A stretch of DNA of 64,000 nt, taken from assembly GCA_963843255.1 (NCBI GenBank), contig CAWJJQ010000010.1, forward strand, positions 558,001-622,000, in the 5' to 3' direction. Position 1 is the first letter of the stretch; every line of letters begins with the position of its first letter. The notes beneath the pieces are model-generated. The model saw only the letters and a list, made by a program, of their open reading frames with translations. It searched no databases and was not told where the DNA came from. This stretch comes from Bog-159 sp963843255. GTDB lineage: Bacteria; Acidobacteriota; Terriglobia; Bryobacterales; Bryobacteraceae. Shown here in pieces: positions 16,319 to 24,521 of this stretch. The position numbers and the translations under genes were made by a program.

Positions 16319-17821
16319 ATGAATCCACAAGCGGGGCCCCGGCTCGGGGCAGCGCTGACCCTGTTCTTAGCGGCGAGCCTTTATGCGCAAGGCCAGTCAG
16401 CCGCGCACATGGATATCGCCGCCTATAACCTGGTCACCTACGACAATGTATCCCACGCCGCGGAAATCGGTCATCTACGGGTTCCTGCGCATCATGCCGG
16501 GTCCCGCGACGCCGTCATCCAGCTTGCCTTCGTCCGCTTGCGCACCACCAGCGCCAAACCCCGTGCGCCCATCGTCTTTCTCTCCGGCGGACCGGGCATC
16601 CCCGGGGTTGTCATGGGCCGCGTTCCGATCTATTACCAGCTTTTCGAGCGCCTCCGCCAGGTAGCCGACGTGATCCTGCTCGATCAGCGCGGCGAAGGCA
16701 TGTCGTCTCCGAATCTCAACGATTGCACCGGTGGCAACGCCTTCGCGCTGGACTCCTTTCAGACCGAATCAAAGTTGGAGCACGTTTTCGCCGATTCGAT
16801 CCGCGGGTGCGCGCAATACTGGCGCGGCCAGGGAGTCGATCTGACCGCATACAATACCAACGAAAGCGCGGACGATCTGGAGGATCTGCGCGTCGCTGTA
16901 GGCGCTGGCAAAATAAGCCTGCTCGGCTTCAGCTACGGAACCGAACTGGGGCTGGTGATGATCCGGAGGCATCCGGACTCGGTGGAGCGCGCCGTCATGC
17001 AGGGGACGCAAGCGCCTGAGAACTATCCCAATCTTCCCAGCACTTACGACCTGCAACTCAGAAAGGTCGCGCGTCTGGTGGCGCTCGACCCCAAAGCCGC
17101 CAATCTGGCGCCGGATCTGGTTGCTTTGCTGAAAACCTGTCTCGACAAGCTGGACCGCGCCCCGGCGCAGATCGAGATCACCAGTTCCGCCACCAAACAG
17201 AAGGTCGTCCTGTCCGTGGGAAAAGTGGAGTTACAGCAGTTAGTAACCTCACTGCTGAATGGCCGGGTGTCCATCCTTCCAGCGCTGTTGAAGACTGTAA
17301 GCGACGGGGACTTCTCCGTTATGGGTCCGCTGGTTGAAAAGAACTACAACGACTTCCCTCCCGGAATGACGCTGATGGGGCGCGCCATGGATTGCGCGGC
17401 CATGGTCTCGCCGGAACGAGCCGCCTTGGCCGGCCACGAGGCTGCCAGATCTCTGTTCGGCAACGCACGCAATATCCACCTGCAGCCCGCTCTGTGCCGC
17501 GAAGCCGCCGGCGAATTCAACCTCGGGCCGGACTACGCTCTCCCTATTTACAGCGAGGTGCCCGTCCTGTTTCTCAGCGGGACGTTTGACAGCAATACGC
17601 CGCCGTTTATGGCGGAGAAGGTCCGTTGGGGATTCCCAAACAGCACCCACATCGTGGTGGAAAACGGCTTCCACGAAACGCTCCCGGCACAGGAAGTTCA
17701 GGATGCCGTATTTGATTTCTTCAATGGGGCGGGTGTAGCCGCGCGCCGGATCGTGTTCCCCGTTCCGGCTTTCGCCTCCATCGACGAAGCCCGCGCCGAA
17801 AGCCGTCAAACCCGGCACTGA
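16319..17821 (+). CDS. Secreted alpha/beta hydrolase, TAP-like peptidase family
   Basis: The 500-residue product (ATG at 16319; a TTG three codons upstream is possible) has a signal peptide ending SLYAQGQ. The fold resembles proline iminopeptidase and tripeptidyl aminopeptidase: oxyanion segment FLSGGPG, VILLDQRGEGMSS, nucleophile Ser205 in LLGFSYGTELG, probable acid Asp424 in SGTFDSNTPP and His452 in NGFHETLP. The TAP-like C-terminal domain is present. It probably trims peptides in the periplasm. It is divergent from the propeller gene and overlaps the convergent MFS gene by 16 bases. Confidence 0.88.
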   Translation: MNPQAGPRLGAALTLFLAASLYAQGQSAAHMDIAAYNLVTYDNVSHAAEIGHLRVPAHHAGSRDAVIQLAFVRLRTTSAKPRAPIVFLSGGPGIPGVVMGRVPIYYQLFERLRQVADVILLDQRGEGMSSPNLNDCTGGNAFALDSFQTESKLEHVFADSIRGCAQYWRGQGVDLTAYNTNESADDLEDLRVAVGAGKISLLGFSYGTELGLVMIRRHPDSVERAVMQGTQAPENYPNLPSTYDLQLRKVARLVALDPKAANLAPDLVALLKTCLDKLDRAPAQIEITSSATKQKVVLSVGKVELQQLVTSLLNGRVSILPALLKTVSDGDFSVMGPLVEKNYNDFPPGMTLMGRAMDCAAMVSPERAALAGHEAARSLFGNARNIHLQPALCREAAGEFNLGPDYALPIYSEVPVLFLSGTFDSNTPPFMAEKVRWGFPNSTHIVVENGFHETLPAQEVQDAVFDFFNGAGVAARRIVFPVPAFASIDEARAESRQTRH

Positions 17822-19086
17822 AGTACCGGCCGCCGGGCTAACAATGCAGCTACCAAAGCCACAGCCGCAAGCACCGAAGCAGTATAAAAAGCTGTCCGGT
17901 AATCGTGGTGCCGGTCGTAGAGCACCCCGCCGATCCGCGGCCCAATAATGCCGGCCGTTCCCCAGGCCGTAAACAGCATGCCATAGTTCACCCCGGCGTT
18001 CTTTGTTCCCCAGAAATCCGCGGTAGCCGCACCATTCACGGAAAGCTGCGTGCCATAGCACCAATACACGACGAACACGGCCACATACAACAAAACGACG
18101 TGCGCAGCCGCCGCGTACAGGAAGGGCATCACTAACACGGAGATGCCGATCACGGCGCGCAGCACATTCAGGCGGCCGACTTTGTCCGACATCCAGCCGC
18201 AGAGAATCCGGCCCGCGCCGTTGCCGCATGCGCCCACTACCAGTGTCATGGTAGTCAGTTCCGCCGCCGCGATACCGGCGCCGCGGGCGAATGGTATCAG
18301 GTGGCTGATTACCATCAGACCGGCCGAGCAGCCCAGCGCGTAGGCGATCCACATCAGGTAAAAGGTCGGGGTGCCCAACACTTGGGTGGGGCTGTATTCG
18401 TGGGTTGTGGCGTTGGATTTCTCGGGCGGTAACCAACCCGGGGGCGCGTACCCAGCCGGCGGGTTCCTCAGCAGGAAGGCGCCGATCAGAGTCATCACCA
18501 GCAGGATGACTCCCAATATCCGGAAAGTCGCCGGAAGGCCGAAAGCGGGAATCAATTTCAACTGCGCCAGTGGACCGAAGATCGCGGACCCCGCGCCGTA
18601 CCCTCCCACCGCGAGTCCCACCGCCAAGCCGCGTTTATCCGGGAACCATTTCGCCATAACCGGGATCGGCGTCGAGTATCCAAAACCGTTTCCCAGCCCG
18701 CCAATCACGCCGTAACAAATGAACAAATACCAGAGGCTCGAGGTATAAGCACACAGCCAGAAGCCCAGTCCGATGAGAAGGCTGCCGGTCAGCGAACAGA
18801 AGAGCGGTCCTAATCTGTCCTGAATCCGTCCCGCCAGCGCAAAGCTCAAAGCGGTCACCATGGCGGTGATCGTAAATACCATGGACGTGTCCGCCCGCTT
18901 CCATCCGAATTGTTGTTCCAGGGGAGCCACGAACACGCTCCAGGCGTAGGTTGTACCCAGAGCTAAGTTCATCGACAGACCACCAACCACGCGCCACCAC
19001 CGGCTGATGCCGGACGCCTGCGTCAAGCGTGCTCCTTCCCCTCCCTGCCCGCCGAAGCGGTCCGTGAAGTCGCTAGAGGGTAGCAC
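17806..19086 (-). CDS. MFS transporter, OFA (oxalate/formate antiporter-like) family
   Basis: The 426-residue product from a GTG start has twelve probable membrane helices. The OFA hallmark lies at the first helices: RVVGGLSMNLALGTTYAWSV, FVAPLEQQFGWKRADTSMVF and GRIQDRLGP. Further helices contain GGLGNGFGYSTPIPVMAKWF and DKRGLAVGLAVGGYGAGSAI. Family members exchange oxalate, formate or other small carboxylates. No oxalate or formate enzyme genes are adjacent, so the substrate is open. Its end overlaps the hydrolase gene by 16 bases on the other strand. Confidence 0.88.
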   Translation of the reverse strand: MLPSSDFTDRFGGQGGEGARLTQASGISRWWRVVGGLSMNLALGTTYAWSVFVAPLEQQFGWKRADTSMVFTITAMVTALSFALAGRIQDRLGPLFCSLTGSLLIGLGFWLCAYTSSLWYLFICYGVIGGLGNGFGYSTPIPVMAKWFPDKRGLAVGLAVGGYGAGSAIFGPLAQLKLIPAFGLPATFRILGVILLVMTLIGAFLLRNPPAGYAPPGWLPPEKSNATTHEYSPTQVLGTPTFYLMWIAYALGCSAGLMVISHLIPFARGAGIAAAELTTMTLVVGACGNGAGRILCGWMSDKVGRLNVLRAVIGISVLVMPFLYAAAAHVVLLYVAVFVVYWCYGTQLSVNGAATADFWGTKNAGVNYGMLFTAWGTAGIIGPRIGGVLYDRHHDYRTAFYTASVLAAVALVAALLARRPVLQCRV

Positions 19087-19176
19087 GCCCCGCGGTCATG
19101 TGCACATACCCGCTGCCAGCCTCGCAAAATCAAGGCTCCCGGCGCCGGATGTTAATCATCTTGGCGTCAATGAATA

Positions 19177-19404
19177 TCAGTTCGTCTTGTAAACAAACAC
19201 CATCTCCTTACCCCTCGCCTTGACAGCATCCGGCTCGCCTCCGTCTACGGAAAGCAAGATTTCTTCCCGCTTTACGGTTACAGCTCCATTCTTAGCCCAG
19301 GTAGTTTCGAGCACCAGAGTATTGCCTCTCCAGCGCGCCACCCGCACCAGCCCGTCTCCCAGTCTCACTGATTGAGAATACAGGCTCTGTACCCATGCGA
19401 TTTA
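19177..19404 (-). pseudogene. C-terminal fragment of an unidentified secreted-type protein
   Basis: An open frame of about 75 codons ends at 19177 and has only an internal GTG as start. The sequence SLYSQSVRLGDGLVRVARW, then GNTLVLETTWAKNGAVTVKR, looks like the beta-rich end of a larger protein (alternating pattern, coherent composition), but an in-frame stop lies just upstream of 19404 and no N-terminal part is visible. I read it as a remnant. The surrounding 19.1-19.9 kb is more AT-rich than its neighbours and holds another fragment. Confidence 0.45.
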
Positions 19405-19450
19405 GCTCGACTTACTCTTTATTTTGAGTTATGATATCGAAAATCTGGAA

Positions 19451-19467
19451 AACCGGATCATCCGGTT
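19451..19467. repeat. Perfect inverted repeat
   Basis: AACCGGA-TCA-TCCGGTT is a perfect 7-bp inverted repeat with a 3-base centre in an AT-rich gap. It could be an operator, a mobile-element scar or a hairpin; nothing adjacent decides. Confidence 0.5.
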
Positions 19468-19490
19468 GTAACGGGAAGCGCATGAAATGC

Positions 19491-19530
19491 ACTAACTATT
19501 AACACTTTTCCATTTTCCTATTTAGTTAGT
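19491..19530. repeat. Inverted repeat with 24-base spacer
   Basis: ACTAACTA at 19491-19498 is matched by TAGTTAGT at 19523-19530. The enclosed bases are T- and A-rich. It sits 30 bases before a truncated propeller-kinase remnant and could be the boundary of a lost element or a regulatory hairpin. Confidence 0.45.
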
Positions 19531-19559
19531 TTCGGCCACCCTGGGGGTGAATTGCAGTT

Positions 19560-19830
19560 ATGGCCGCGAACCGTTGGGTAAGTCGATCGTTACTATTGAC
19601 TGTCTGTCGGGCTACCACTGCCGCGTTGCAGGGCAAGAAGTTGCCTGAACGTGTCAACACCATTACAGATGGGTCGGCCACTAATTCTATCGATCGCATC
19701 TCCCGGGATGCTAACGGTTTAATCTGGTTGGGCACCAGTCCGGGACTCTCGCGTTTCGATCGTTATCAATTCGGGAATTTCAGCGCCGACAAAGGGCTGC
19801 TGGGACGAGCGAACAGGTTACTGGGGACTA
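19560..19830 (+). pseudogene. N-terminal remnant of a two-component-regulator-propeller sensor
   Basis: From the ATG at 19560 the translation shows a leader-like start and then one Reg_prop-type blade: TDGSATNSIDRISRDANGLI, WLGTSPGLSRFDRYQFGNFS, ADKGLLG. In intact proteins about a dozen such blades precede a Y_Y_Y domain and a histidine kinase or other output. Here coherent sequence ends after one blade; the frame stays open to 19934 but becomes unlike any propeller. This is a severely truncated remnant. Confidence 0.6.
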
Positions 19831-19930
19831 ACCGGGCAGATTTTCGAAATGGAAACAGAACCTACCTTCCGGCAGGGTGGGCTCGCGCGCCACGTCCCAA
19901 ATGCCGCAAACCTCAATCAGGAGAACGAAC

Positions 19931-20626
19931 ATGAATTGCAAGGGAACGCAACCAAGACAAACGTTTAGCCGCTCGCATGGGATGGGGACCTGCGTACCGG
20001 CAGTCGCATTTGTGTTGTTGGTGGGATTTATCCCGCCGGCGGCCAGAGCTTTCGACAAGGTTACGCCGCCGCCTACGCCCGCGAGCATCACGCCGCCATC
20101 GGGCAATACGGCCTACCTCCTCGGACACGCCACCGGCACGCAGGGCTACGTGTGCCTGCCGTCCGGCGCGGGCGCATCCTGGACCGTCAATTCCTCCAGA
20201 CCCCAAGCCACCTTGTTTATCACCTTGTTTGGCAGCTTCAGCCAGCAGATCCTCACGCACTTCCTCAGCCCCGACGCGAACCCCAATTCATCCGCACCGA
20301 ACCCGTTGCCCTTTGGCAGCCCGACCTGGCAAAGCTCGTTCGACAGCAGCGTCATCTGGGGCAACAAACTCGCCAGCATCACCGCCGGTAGCGATCCCAG
20401 TTGTCCCAGTTCGGGCGCCATACCCTGCCTGTTGCTGCAGGTGATTGGCTCCCAAAACGGTCCCTCATACCCGTTTGGCATCCTGACCAACGCCACTTAT
20501 GTGCAGAGGCTGAACACCACGGGTGGCAGCGCGCCTTCCACCGGCTGCGCCGCTTCCTCTGACGTCAACGGCCAGGTGCTGGTTCCCTACACAGCCGACT
20601 ACTACTTCTACACTGCTTCGAAGTAA
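19931..20626 (+). CDS. DUF3455 domain secreted protein
   Basis: The start at 19931 is preceded by CAGGAGAACGAAC, giving 231 residues. A signal peptide is visible (VPAVAFVLLVGFIPPAARAF). The body follows the DUF3455 pattern: LLGHATGTQGYVCLPSG, a tryptophan early in the domain, SSVIWGNKLASI, PCLLLQVIGSQNGPS, TYVQRLNTTGGSAPSTGC and the closing PYTADYYFYTAS. The function of the family is unknown; it is exported and often found in soil bacteria and fungi. The gene stands alone, beside decayed fragments upstream. Confidence 0.88.
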   Translation: MNCKGTQPRQTFSRSHGMGTCVPAVAFVLLVGFIPPAARAFDKVTPPPTPASITPPSGNTAYLLGHATGTQGYVCLPSGAGASWTVNSSRPQATLFITLFGSFSQQILTHFLSPDANPNSSAPNPLPFGSPTWQSSFDSSVIWGNKLASITAGSDPSCPSSGAIPCLLLQVIGSQNGPSYPFGILTNATYVQRLNTTGGSAPSTGCAASSDVNGQVLVPYTADYYFYTASK

Positions 20627-20644
20627 CTGGCCGGCAACCCGTAC

Positions 20645-20677
20645 GCGGCCTGGAGGATCTGCGGACCTCCCGGCCGC
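20645..20677. terminator. Strong hairpin between convergent genes
   Basis: A 12-bp stem with one mismatch (GCGGCCTGGAGG / CCTCCCGGCCGC) encloses a 9-base loop and lies between the DUF3455 gene and the convergent dioxygenase gene. There is no T-run, so it is only a candidate bidirectional terminator. Confidence 0.5.
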
Positions 20678-20680
20678 ATT

Positions 20681-21373
20681 CTAACCTGCGGGGAAGATGC
20701 GATACTCGACGCTCAACCGGCTGTGGCGCATTTCCGGACGCGCATACGTCCGGTGCAGGGTGCCGTTCAAGAACAGCAGTCCATCGCCCAATTCCAGGAC
20801 TGGCGCTTGGAATTCCTGCGGCGAAAACCGCTGGCGCAGTAGCGCATCGTCAAGTTCCGTGAAGTGCAGCAAGCTGGTTTGAGGGCGCGCAATGAATTCC
20901 AATCCTGGACTGTCTCTGCCACAGGCTTCGAGCGGAATCCAGCAGGTGACCAACTCAGTCATGCGCACCGGCGGCCCGGGTTCCAGTGGGAATCGGACCC
21001 CCAGCGCACCATCCTGATGCCAGTTCTGGGAATGGTACCGCTGATCCGGAACCAGCCGCGGCGGGAACTTCTTCCGCACCCACGATTGTTCCATCCGGCA
21101 GGTCCATTTCGGCCCGACGGCTTGCGCGAATAACTCGCCGAGCCCGGCCGTGGATAGAGGCGCTATCAATTCTTGATCGCCGCCACCGCCAAAATCCGTC
21201 AGGGCCGTCAAAAGCACGGAGTGGGAGAAAGGATTGAACTGGTGGTGCGCGGGAAGCGATTCACCCGCCCGGACCGTCTCGAAGCATCGCGCGGCCGCGT
21301 CTCTGAGCTTGTTCAACGAAGGCTTTGGGAAAACACCCCTCAGTAAAGCTACACCCTGCTCACGCAGTTGCAC
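20681..21373 (-). CDS. Phytanoyl-CoA dioxygenase-like Fe(II)/2-oxoglutarate enzyme
   Basis: The 230-residue product from a GTG start has the PhyH-type double-stranded beta-helix features: NWHQDGALG with His119 and Asp121, distal His207 in FLNGTLHRTYA and Arg219 in RHSRLSVEYR for 2-oxoglutarate. All four residues needed for iron and co-substrate binding are present. The substrate is unknown. Length is slightly short for PhyH but the N-terminus (REQGVALLRGVF) is family-like, so the gene looks complete. Confidence 0.82.
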   Translation of the reverse strand: MQLREQGVALLRGVFPKPSLNKLRDAAARCFETVRAGESLPAHHQFNPFSHSVLLTALTDFGGGGDQELIAPLSTAGLGELFAQAVGPKWTCRMEQSWVRKKFPPRLVPDQRYHSQNWHQDGALGVRFPLEPGPPVRMTELVTCWIPLEACGRDSPGLEFIARPQTSLLHFTELDDALLRQRFSPQEFQAPVLELGDGLLFLNGTLHRTYARPEMRHSRLSVEYRIFPAG

Positions 21374-21516
21374 TGCCTCATCCTGGATCCACAGCCACCA
21401 CGCGGCTGTTCATGTTGCCATCGAAATCTATGCGGAACGCACAAGCCCGACGACCGCGCCAATTTCAACTACATTCTATGTCAACGCGGCAACTACCGGG
21501 CGGCCATTCACCAGGA

Positions 21517-21957
21517 CTACTGTTTGGCGACGGTTGCGGGAAGCCGCTTGAAGTGTGCGATCTCGCTTTTGCCGGAGGGGCTAATCGGAATGGTTTCCAG
21601 GTCCATGGTGTCGCCATCCCCGGTAACCGCAAAGCGACGTTTCACAACCTGGGCGCCCCGGATCTCCACCTCCACCAGTTTTGGCCCGTTGTAATACATG
21701 GTCACTTTTGATCGCCGCCCCGCGTCGTCGACGGCACACTCCTTGCCCATCGTATTGCAATCGAATGCCACGGTCTTTGTGCCTTCGGAGTTAGTCACAT
21801 GTACCGAGCCGGCACTGTCTTGAAAACCCCAAATGGATTTGGTCTCCCCATCGCTTTGCTGCCACTTGCCCATGAGTTTGGCGTGACTGGCTTCATCGTC
21901 CGCAAACGCCGGCGCAGCCAGCAGTAGCGTGGTCAAGGTGATGATGGAAATGGTCAT
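21517..21957 (-). CDS. Secreted hypothetical protein
   Basis: The start is at MTISIITL, preceded by AAAGGAGAGCCG, giving 146 residues. A signal peptide (TTLLLAAPAFA) precedes a short beta-rich domain opening HAKLMGKWQQSDGETKSIWG, which recalls small lipocalin-like proteins of unknown function. An in-frame upstream extension exists, but it only translates the 96-bp tandem repeat and is not part of the gene. The repeat array begins about a dozen bases upstream of the start codon, so the promoter and leader must lie within or beyond it. Confidence 0.75.
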   Translation of the reverse strand: MTISIITLTTLLLAAPAFADDEASHAKLMGKWQQSDGETKSIWGFQDSAGSVHVTNSEGTKTVAFDCNTMGKECAVDDAGRRSKVTMYYNGPKLVEVEIRGAQVVKRRFAVTGDGDTMDLETIPISPSGKSEIAHFKRLPATVAKQ

Positions 21958-21969
21958 CGGCTCTCCTTT

Positions 21970-22257
21970 AAAGAACCGCGCAAAACGCGGCGACGGCCGC
22001 GCCGCCACTATTCCGCGAGTTCCTATCCTTTCTGGCGGCGCGGACACGCGCCCCTTTGCGCTCTTAAAGAACCGCGCAAAACGCGGCGACGGCCGCGCCG
22101 CCACTATTCCGCGAGTTCCTATCCTTTCTGGCGGCGCGGACACGCGCCCCTTTGCGCTCTTAAAGAACCGCGCAAAACGCGGCGACGGCCGCGCCGCCAC
22201 TATTCCGCGAGTTCCTATCCTTTCTGGCGGCGCGGACACGCGCCCCTTTGCGCTTTT
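21970..22257. repeat. Tandem repeat, three copies of a 96-bp unit
   Basis: Three near-identical 96-base units begin at about 21970, 22066 and 22162. Each contains AAAGAACCGCGCAAAACGCG, then a GC-rich palindrome-rich part (GGCGACGGCCGCGCCGCC), then CGAGTTCCTATCCTTTCTGG and a hairpin GGCGCG-GACA-CGCGCC. A partial fourth boundary (CTTTTAAA) follows. Because 96 is divisible by three, both strands stay open and give a 32-residue repeat, which is probably fortuitous. The array lies between two divergent genes, in the promoter region of both. Confidence 0.9.
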
Positions 22258-22432
22258 AAATAACTGCTTTCCCAGTTCCGATTACACGCGGTCGCGCGGC
22301 TCAGCGAAATACAGTTCGCACTGGATTTTTGAGAGTGATCAGCCTCGATCCGTTATCCGCAAACGGGGTTATCCTTTTGGGTCTAACCACACAACCCGCC
22401 CCGGTGCTAGAGTAAGCAGAAACGGAGAAAAC

Positions 22433-23299
22433 ATGGCTTTTTGTCAGAATTGCGGAGCGCAACTGAACGGGGATTTTTGCACCGCATGTGGTACTCGCGC
22501 CAAAGTTAGCGATGCGCCTTCGGCTGTAGGCGTGTCGCAGGCCAGCCCTGTCCAGGTTGCGCCCGGCGCCCAGCGCAAGACCAGCCCACTGGTCTGGATA
22601 CTAGTCGCGGTGCTGGGGTTGTTTCTGCTCATGGGCATTGCCGTGGTCGGCGGCGGCTTGTTCCTGGTTCACAAAGCCAAGCAAGCGGGGCTCGATCCGG
22701 AGTTAATGCGTAACAATCCTGGCTTGGCGACAGCCAAGCTCCTCGCCGCAACCAATCCCGATCTGGAAGTTGTTTCCACGGACGATGGGCGGGGCCTCAT
22801 TACCATCCGCCAGAGGTCCACGGGCAAGACCATGACCGTGAACTTCGATGAGATAAAAAGGGGAAAGGTCACTTTCCACGAGGATGGCAAGGACGCCGTG
22901 ACCCTGGAGGCACACGGTGATGGCGCCACCGGAAGCCTGCAAATGAAATCCGGATCCGAGTCGCTGAACTTCGGGGCCAACCAGGCGGCCATGCCGTCAT
23001 GGATGCCGGCGTATCCCAATTCGAAGCCCACCAGCACGTTCAGCCTGAATGGCAAAGAGGGCACCTCAGCCAGTTTCCAGTTTCAGACGCCGGATGCCCC
23101 CAAAGACGTGGTGTCGTTCTACGAGCGGGAGTTGAAGCAGGGCGGGTTCCGCATCAACACAACCACTACCAGCGACAGCGGCACGTCATCAAGCGGCATG
23201 GTTTCGGGCGACGATACGGCCAACAAGCGCACCGTGTTAGTGACCGTGGGGAACGACAATAAAGGCACCACAGTTAGCGTGACTTATTCGCAGAAGTAG
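22433..23299 (+). CDS. Zinc-ribbon membrane-anchored protein
   Basis: The start follows ACGGAGAAAAC and gives 288 residues. It begins with a zinc ribbon (MAFCQNCGAQLNGDFCTACG, four cysteines), then a Pro/Ala/Ser linker, one membrane helix (PLVWILVAVLGLFLLMGIAV) and an exported C-terminal part of about 220 residues with SFQFQTPDAPKDVVSFYERE near its end. This plan is common in soil bacteria and has no assigned function; the last part resembles small periplasmic domains that bind neighbours. The gene is complete. Confidence 0.85.
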   Translation: MAFCQNCGAQLNGDFCTACGTRAKVSDAPSAVGVSQASPVQVAPGAQRKTSPLVWILVAVLGLFLLMGIAVVGGGLFLVHKAKQAGLDPELMRNNPGLATAKLLAATNPDLEVVSTDDGRGLITIRQRSTGKTMTVNFDEIKRGKVTFHEDGKDAVTLEAHGDGATGSLQMKSGSESLNFGANQAAMPSWMPAYPNSKPTSTFSLNGKEGTSASFQFQTPDAPKDVVSFYERELKQGGFRINTTTTSDSGTSSSGMVSGDDTANKRTVLVTVGNDNKGTTVSVTYSQK

Positions 23300-23371
23300 A
23301 GCCCGCGTTACCGCACAGGCCATTTTCCGCCGGGGGCCGCCACAAGTTGTGCTATGGTGGCCTCCAAAGCC

Positions 23372-24391
23372 ATGAAGCATTACTATTTGCCATTGCTCCT
23401 GATATTTGCGGCGCGCGCATTCGCGCAAGCCCCGTATGCGGACGCCCCTCATCAGAGCACCCCTCCGCCGATGGCGGAGACCCCCAATACCGACATCTAT
23501 TACAAACTGGCGCCTGACGCGATACCTCAAGACGGCGTTCCCAAAGGCGAAATCAAAGGACCGTTCACTCTCCCCAGCCAAGCCTATCCCGGCACCCAGC
23601 ACACCTACTGGGTTTACGTTCCGGCGCAGTACGACCCGGCCGTTCCCGCCAGCCTGATGATTTACAACGATGGCCAGGCCTTCATGGCTCCCGAGGGCGA
23701 TGTGCGCGCCCAGGTGGTGATGGACAACCTGATCTTCCGCCGCGAGATCCCGGTCATGATCGGAGTCTTCATCAATCCCGGGCGGCGTCCCGATCAGCCG
23801 GAGCCGACGCTCTCCAACTGGGGCGATCGCGACACCAACCGGCCTACGGAATACAACACGCTCGATGACAAGTACGCCAGGGTCATCGTCGATGAACTGC
23901 TTCCCGCGCTCTACAAGTCATACAACATATCCAAGGACGCCGATCGCCACGGCATCGGCGGCTCCAGTTCCGGCGCCATCGCGGCGTTCACGGTGGCCTG
24001 GGAGCGTCCGGATTCCTTTCACAAGGTGCTGAGCAACGTCGGCAGCTTCACCAACATTCGCGGCGGCGACGCTTACCCGGATATCATCCGCAAGAACGAC
24101 AAGAAACCGATTCGCATCTTCCTGGTCGATGGCCGGAACGACAACCGCGCGCTCCGCGCCGATGGCAGCTACGATCAGCGGCGGGACTGGTTCTTGCAAA
24201 ACGTGCGCATGCAGCAGGCGCTGACCGAGAAGGGCTATGAGGTGAACTATTCGTGGGGCATTCAGCGGCACGGCCAGAAGATGCTGCAGACGGTATTTCC
24301 GGAGATGATGCGCTGGCTGTGGCGCGACTCCGGCGTTTCCACGGACGTGCATGACATGGTCGAGCGCGCGCCGAACGCGGCGCACAAGTGA
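23372..24391 (+). CDS. Secreted esterase of the enterochelin-esterase-like family
   Basis: From ATG 23372 (an ATG six codons upstream is also possible) the product has 339 residues with signal peptide MKHYYLPLLLIFAARAFAQ. The core is an esterase D / Fes-like alpha/beta hydrolase: YWVYVPAQYDPAVPASLMIY, nucleophile Ser199 in GIGGSSSGAIAAF and a C-terminal histidine in WGIQRHGQKM. Family members cleave esters of sugars, phenolics or siderophores. Two extra-cellular features, the leader and the Pro-rich start of the mature part, suggest a periplasmic enzyme. The gene stands just before a tRNA. Confidence 0.85.
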   Translation: MKHYYLPLLLIFAARAFAQAPYADAPHQSTPPPMAETPNTDIYYKLAPDAIPQDGVPKGEIKGPFTLPSQAYPGTQHTYWVYVPAQYDPAVPASLMIYNDGQAFMAPEGDVRAQVVMDNLIFRREIPVMIGVFINPGRRPDQPEPTLSNWGDRDTNRPTEYNTLDDKYARVIVDELLPALYKSYNISKDADRHGIGGSSSGAIAAFTVAWERPDSFHKVLSNVGSFTNIRGGDAYPDIIRKNDKKPIRIFLVDGRNDNRALRADGSYDQRRDWFLQNVRMQQALTEKGYEVNYSWGIQRHGQKMLQTVFPEMMRWLWRDSGVSTDVHDMVERAPNAAHK

Positions 24392-24429
24392 CTGAGTGCT
24401 ACCGCTCTGCTAAACTTTAAGAAAAGACA

Positions 24430-24506
24430 GGCGGCGTAGCTCAGTTGGTTAGAGCGACGGTCTCATAATCCGTAGGTCGAGCGTTCGAGTCGCTCCGCCG
24501 CCACCA
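24430..24506 (+). tRNA. tRNA with CAT anticodon (probably elongator tRNA-Met)
   Basis: The 77-base gene folds as a full cloverleaf with a 7-bp acceptor (GGCGGCG / CGCCGCC), D-arm GCTC/GAGC, anticodon loop CTCATAA, T-arm GAGCG-TTCGAGT-CGCTC, and encoded CCA. The last anticodon-stem pair is T-T. A CAT anticodon can be Met or lysidine-modified Ile; overall similarity favours elongator Met. Confidence 0.92.
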
Positions 24507-24521
24507 GTACCATTCACTGGC

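Noticed and set aside
21958..22239. N-terminal extension of the 21517 gene through the 96-bp repeats
   Set aside because: It only translates the tandem repeat. The true start is at 21957 after AAAGGAG, followed by a signal peptide.
21970..22257. CRISPR array
   Set aside because: The units are contiguous 96-bp copies without distinct spacers, and no cas genes are near.
21929..22432. N-terminal extension of the zinc-ribbon gene through the same repeats
   Set aside because: The zinc ribbon starts at 22433 with GGAGAAAAC upstream; the extension is repeat-encoded and lacks any domain.
24430..24506. Initiator tRNA-Met
   Set aside because: The anticodon stem lacks the three consecutive G-C pairs of initiators, and the first acceptor pair is G-C, as in elongator or Ile2 tRNAs.
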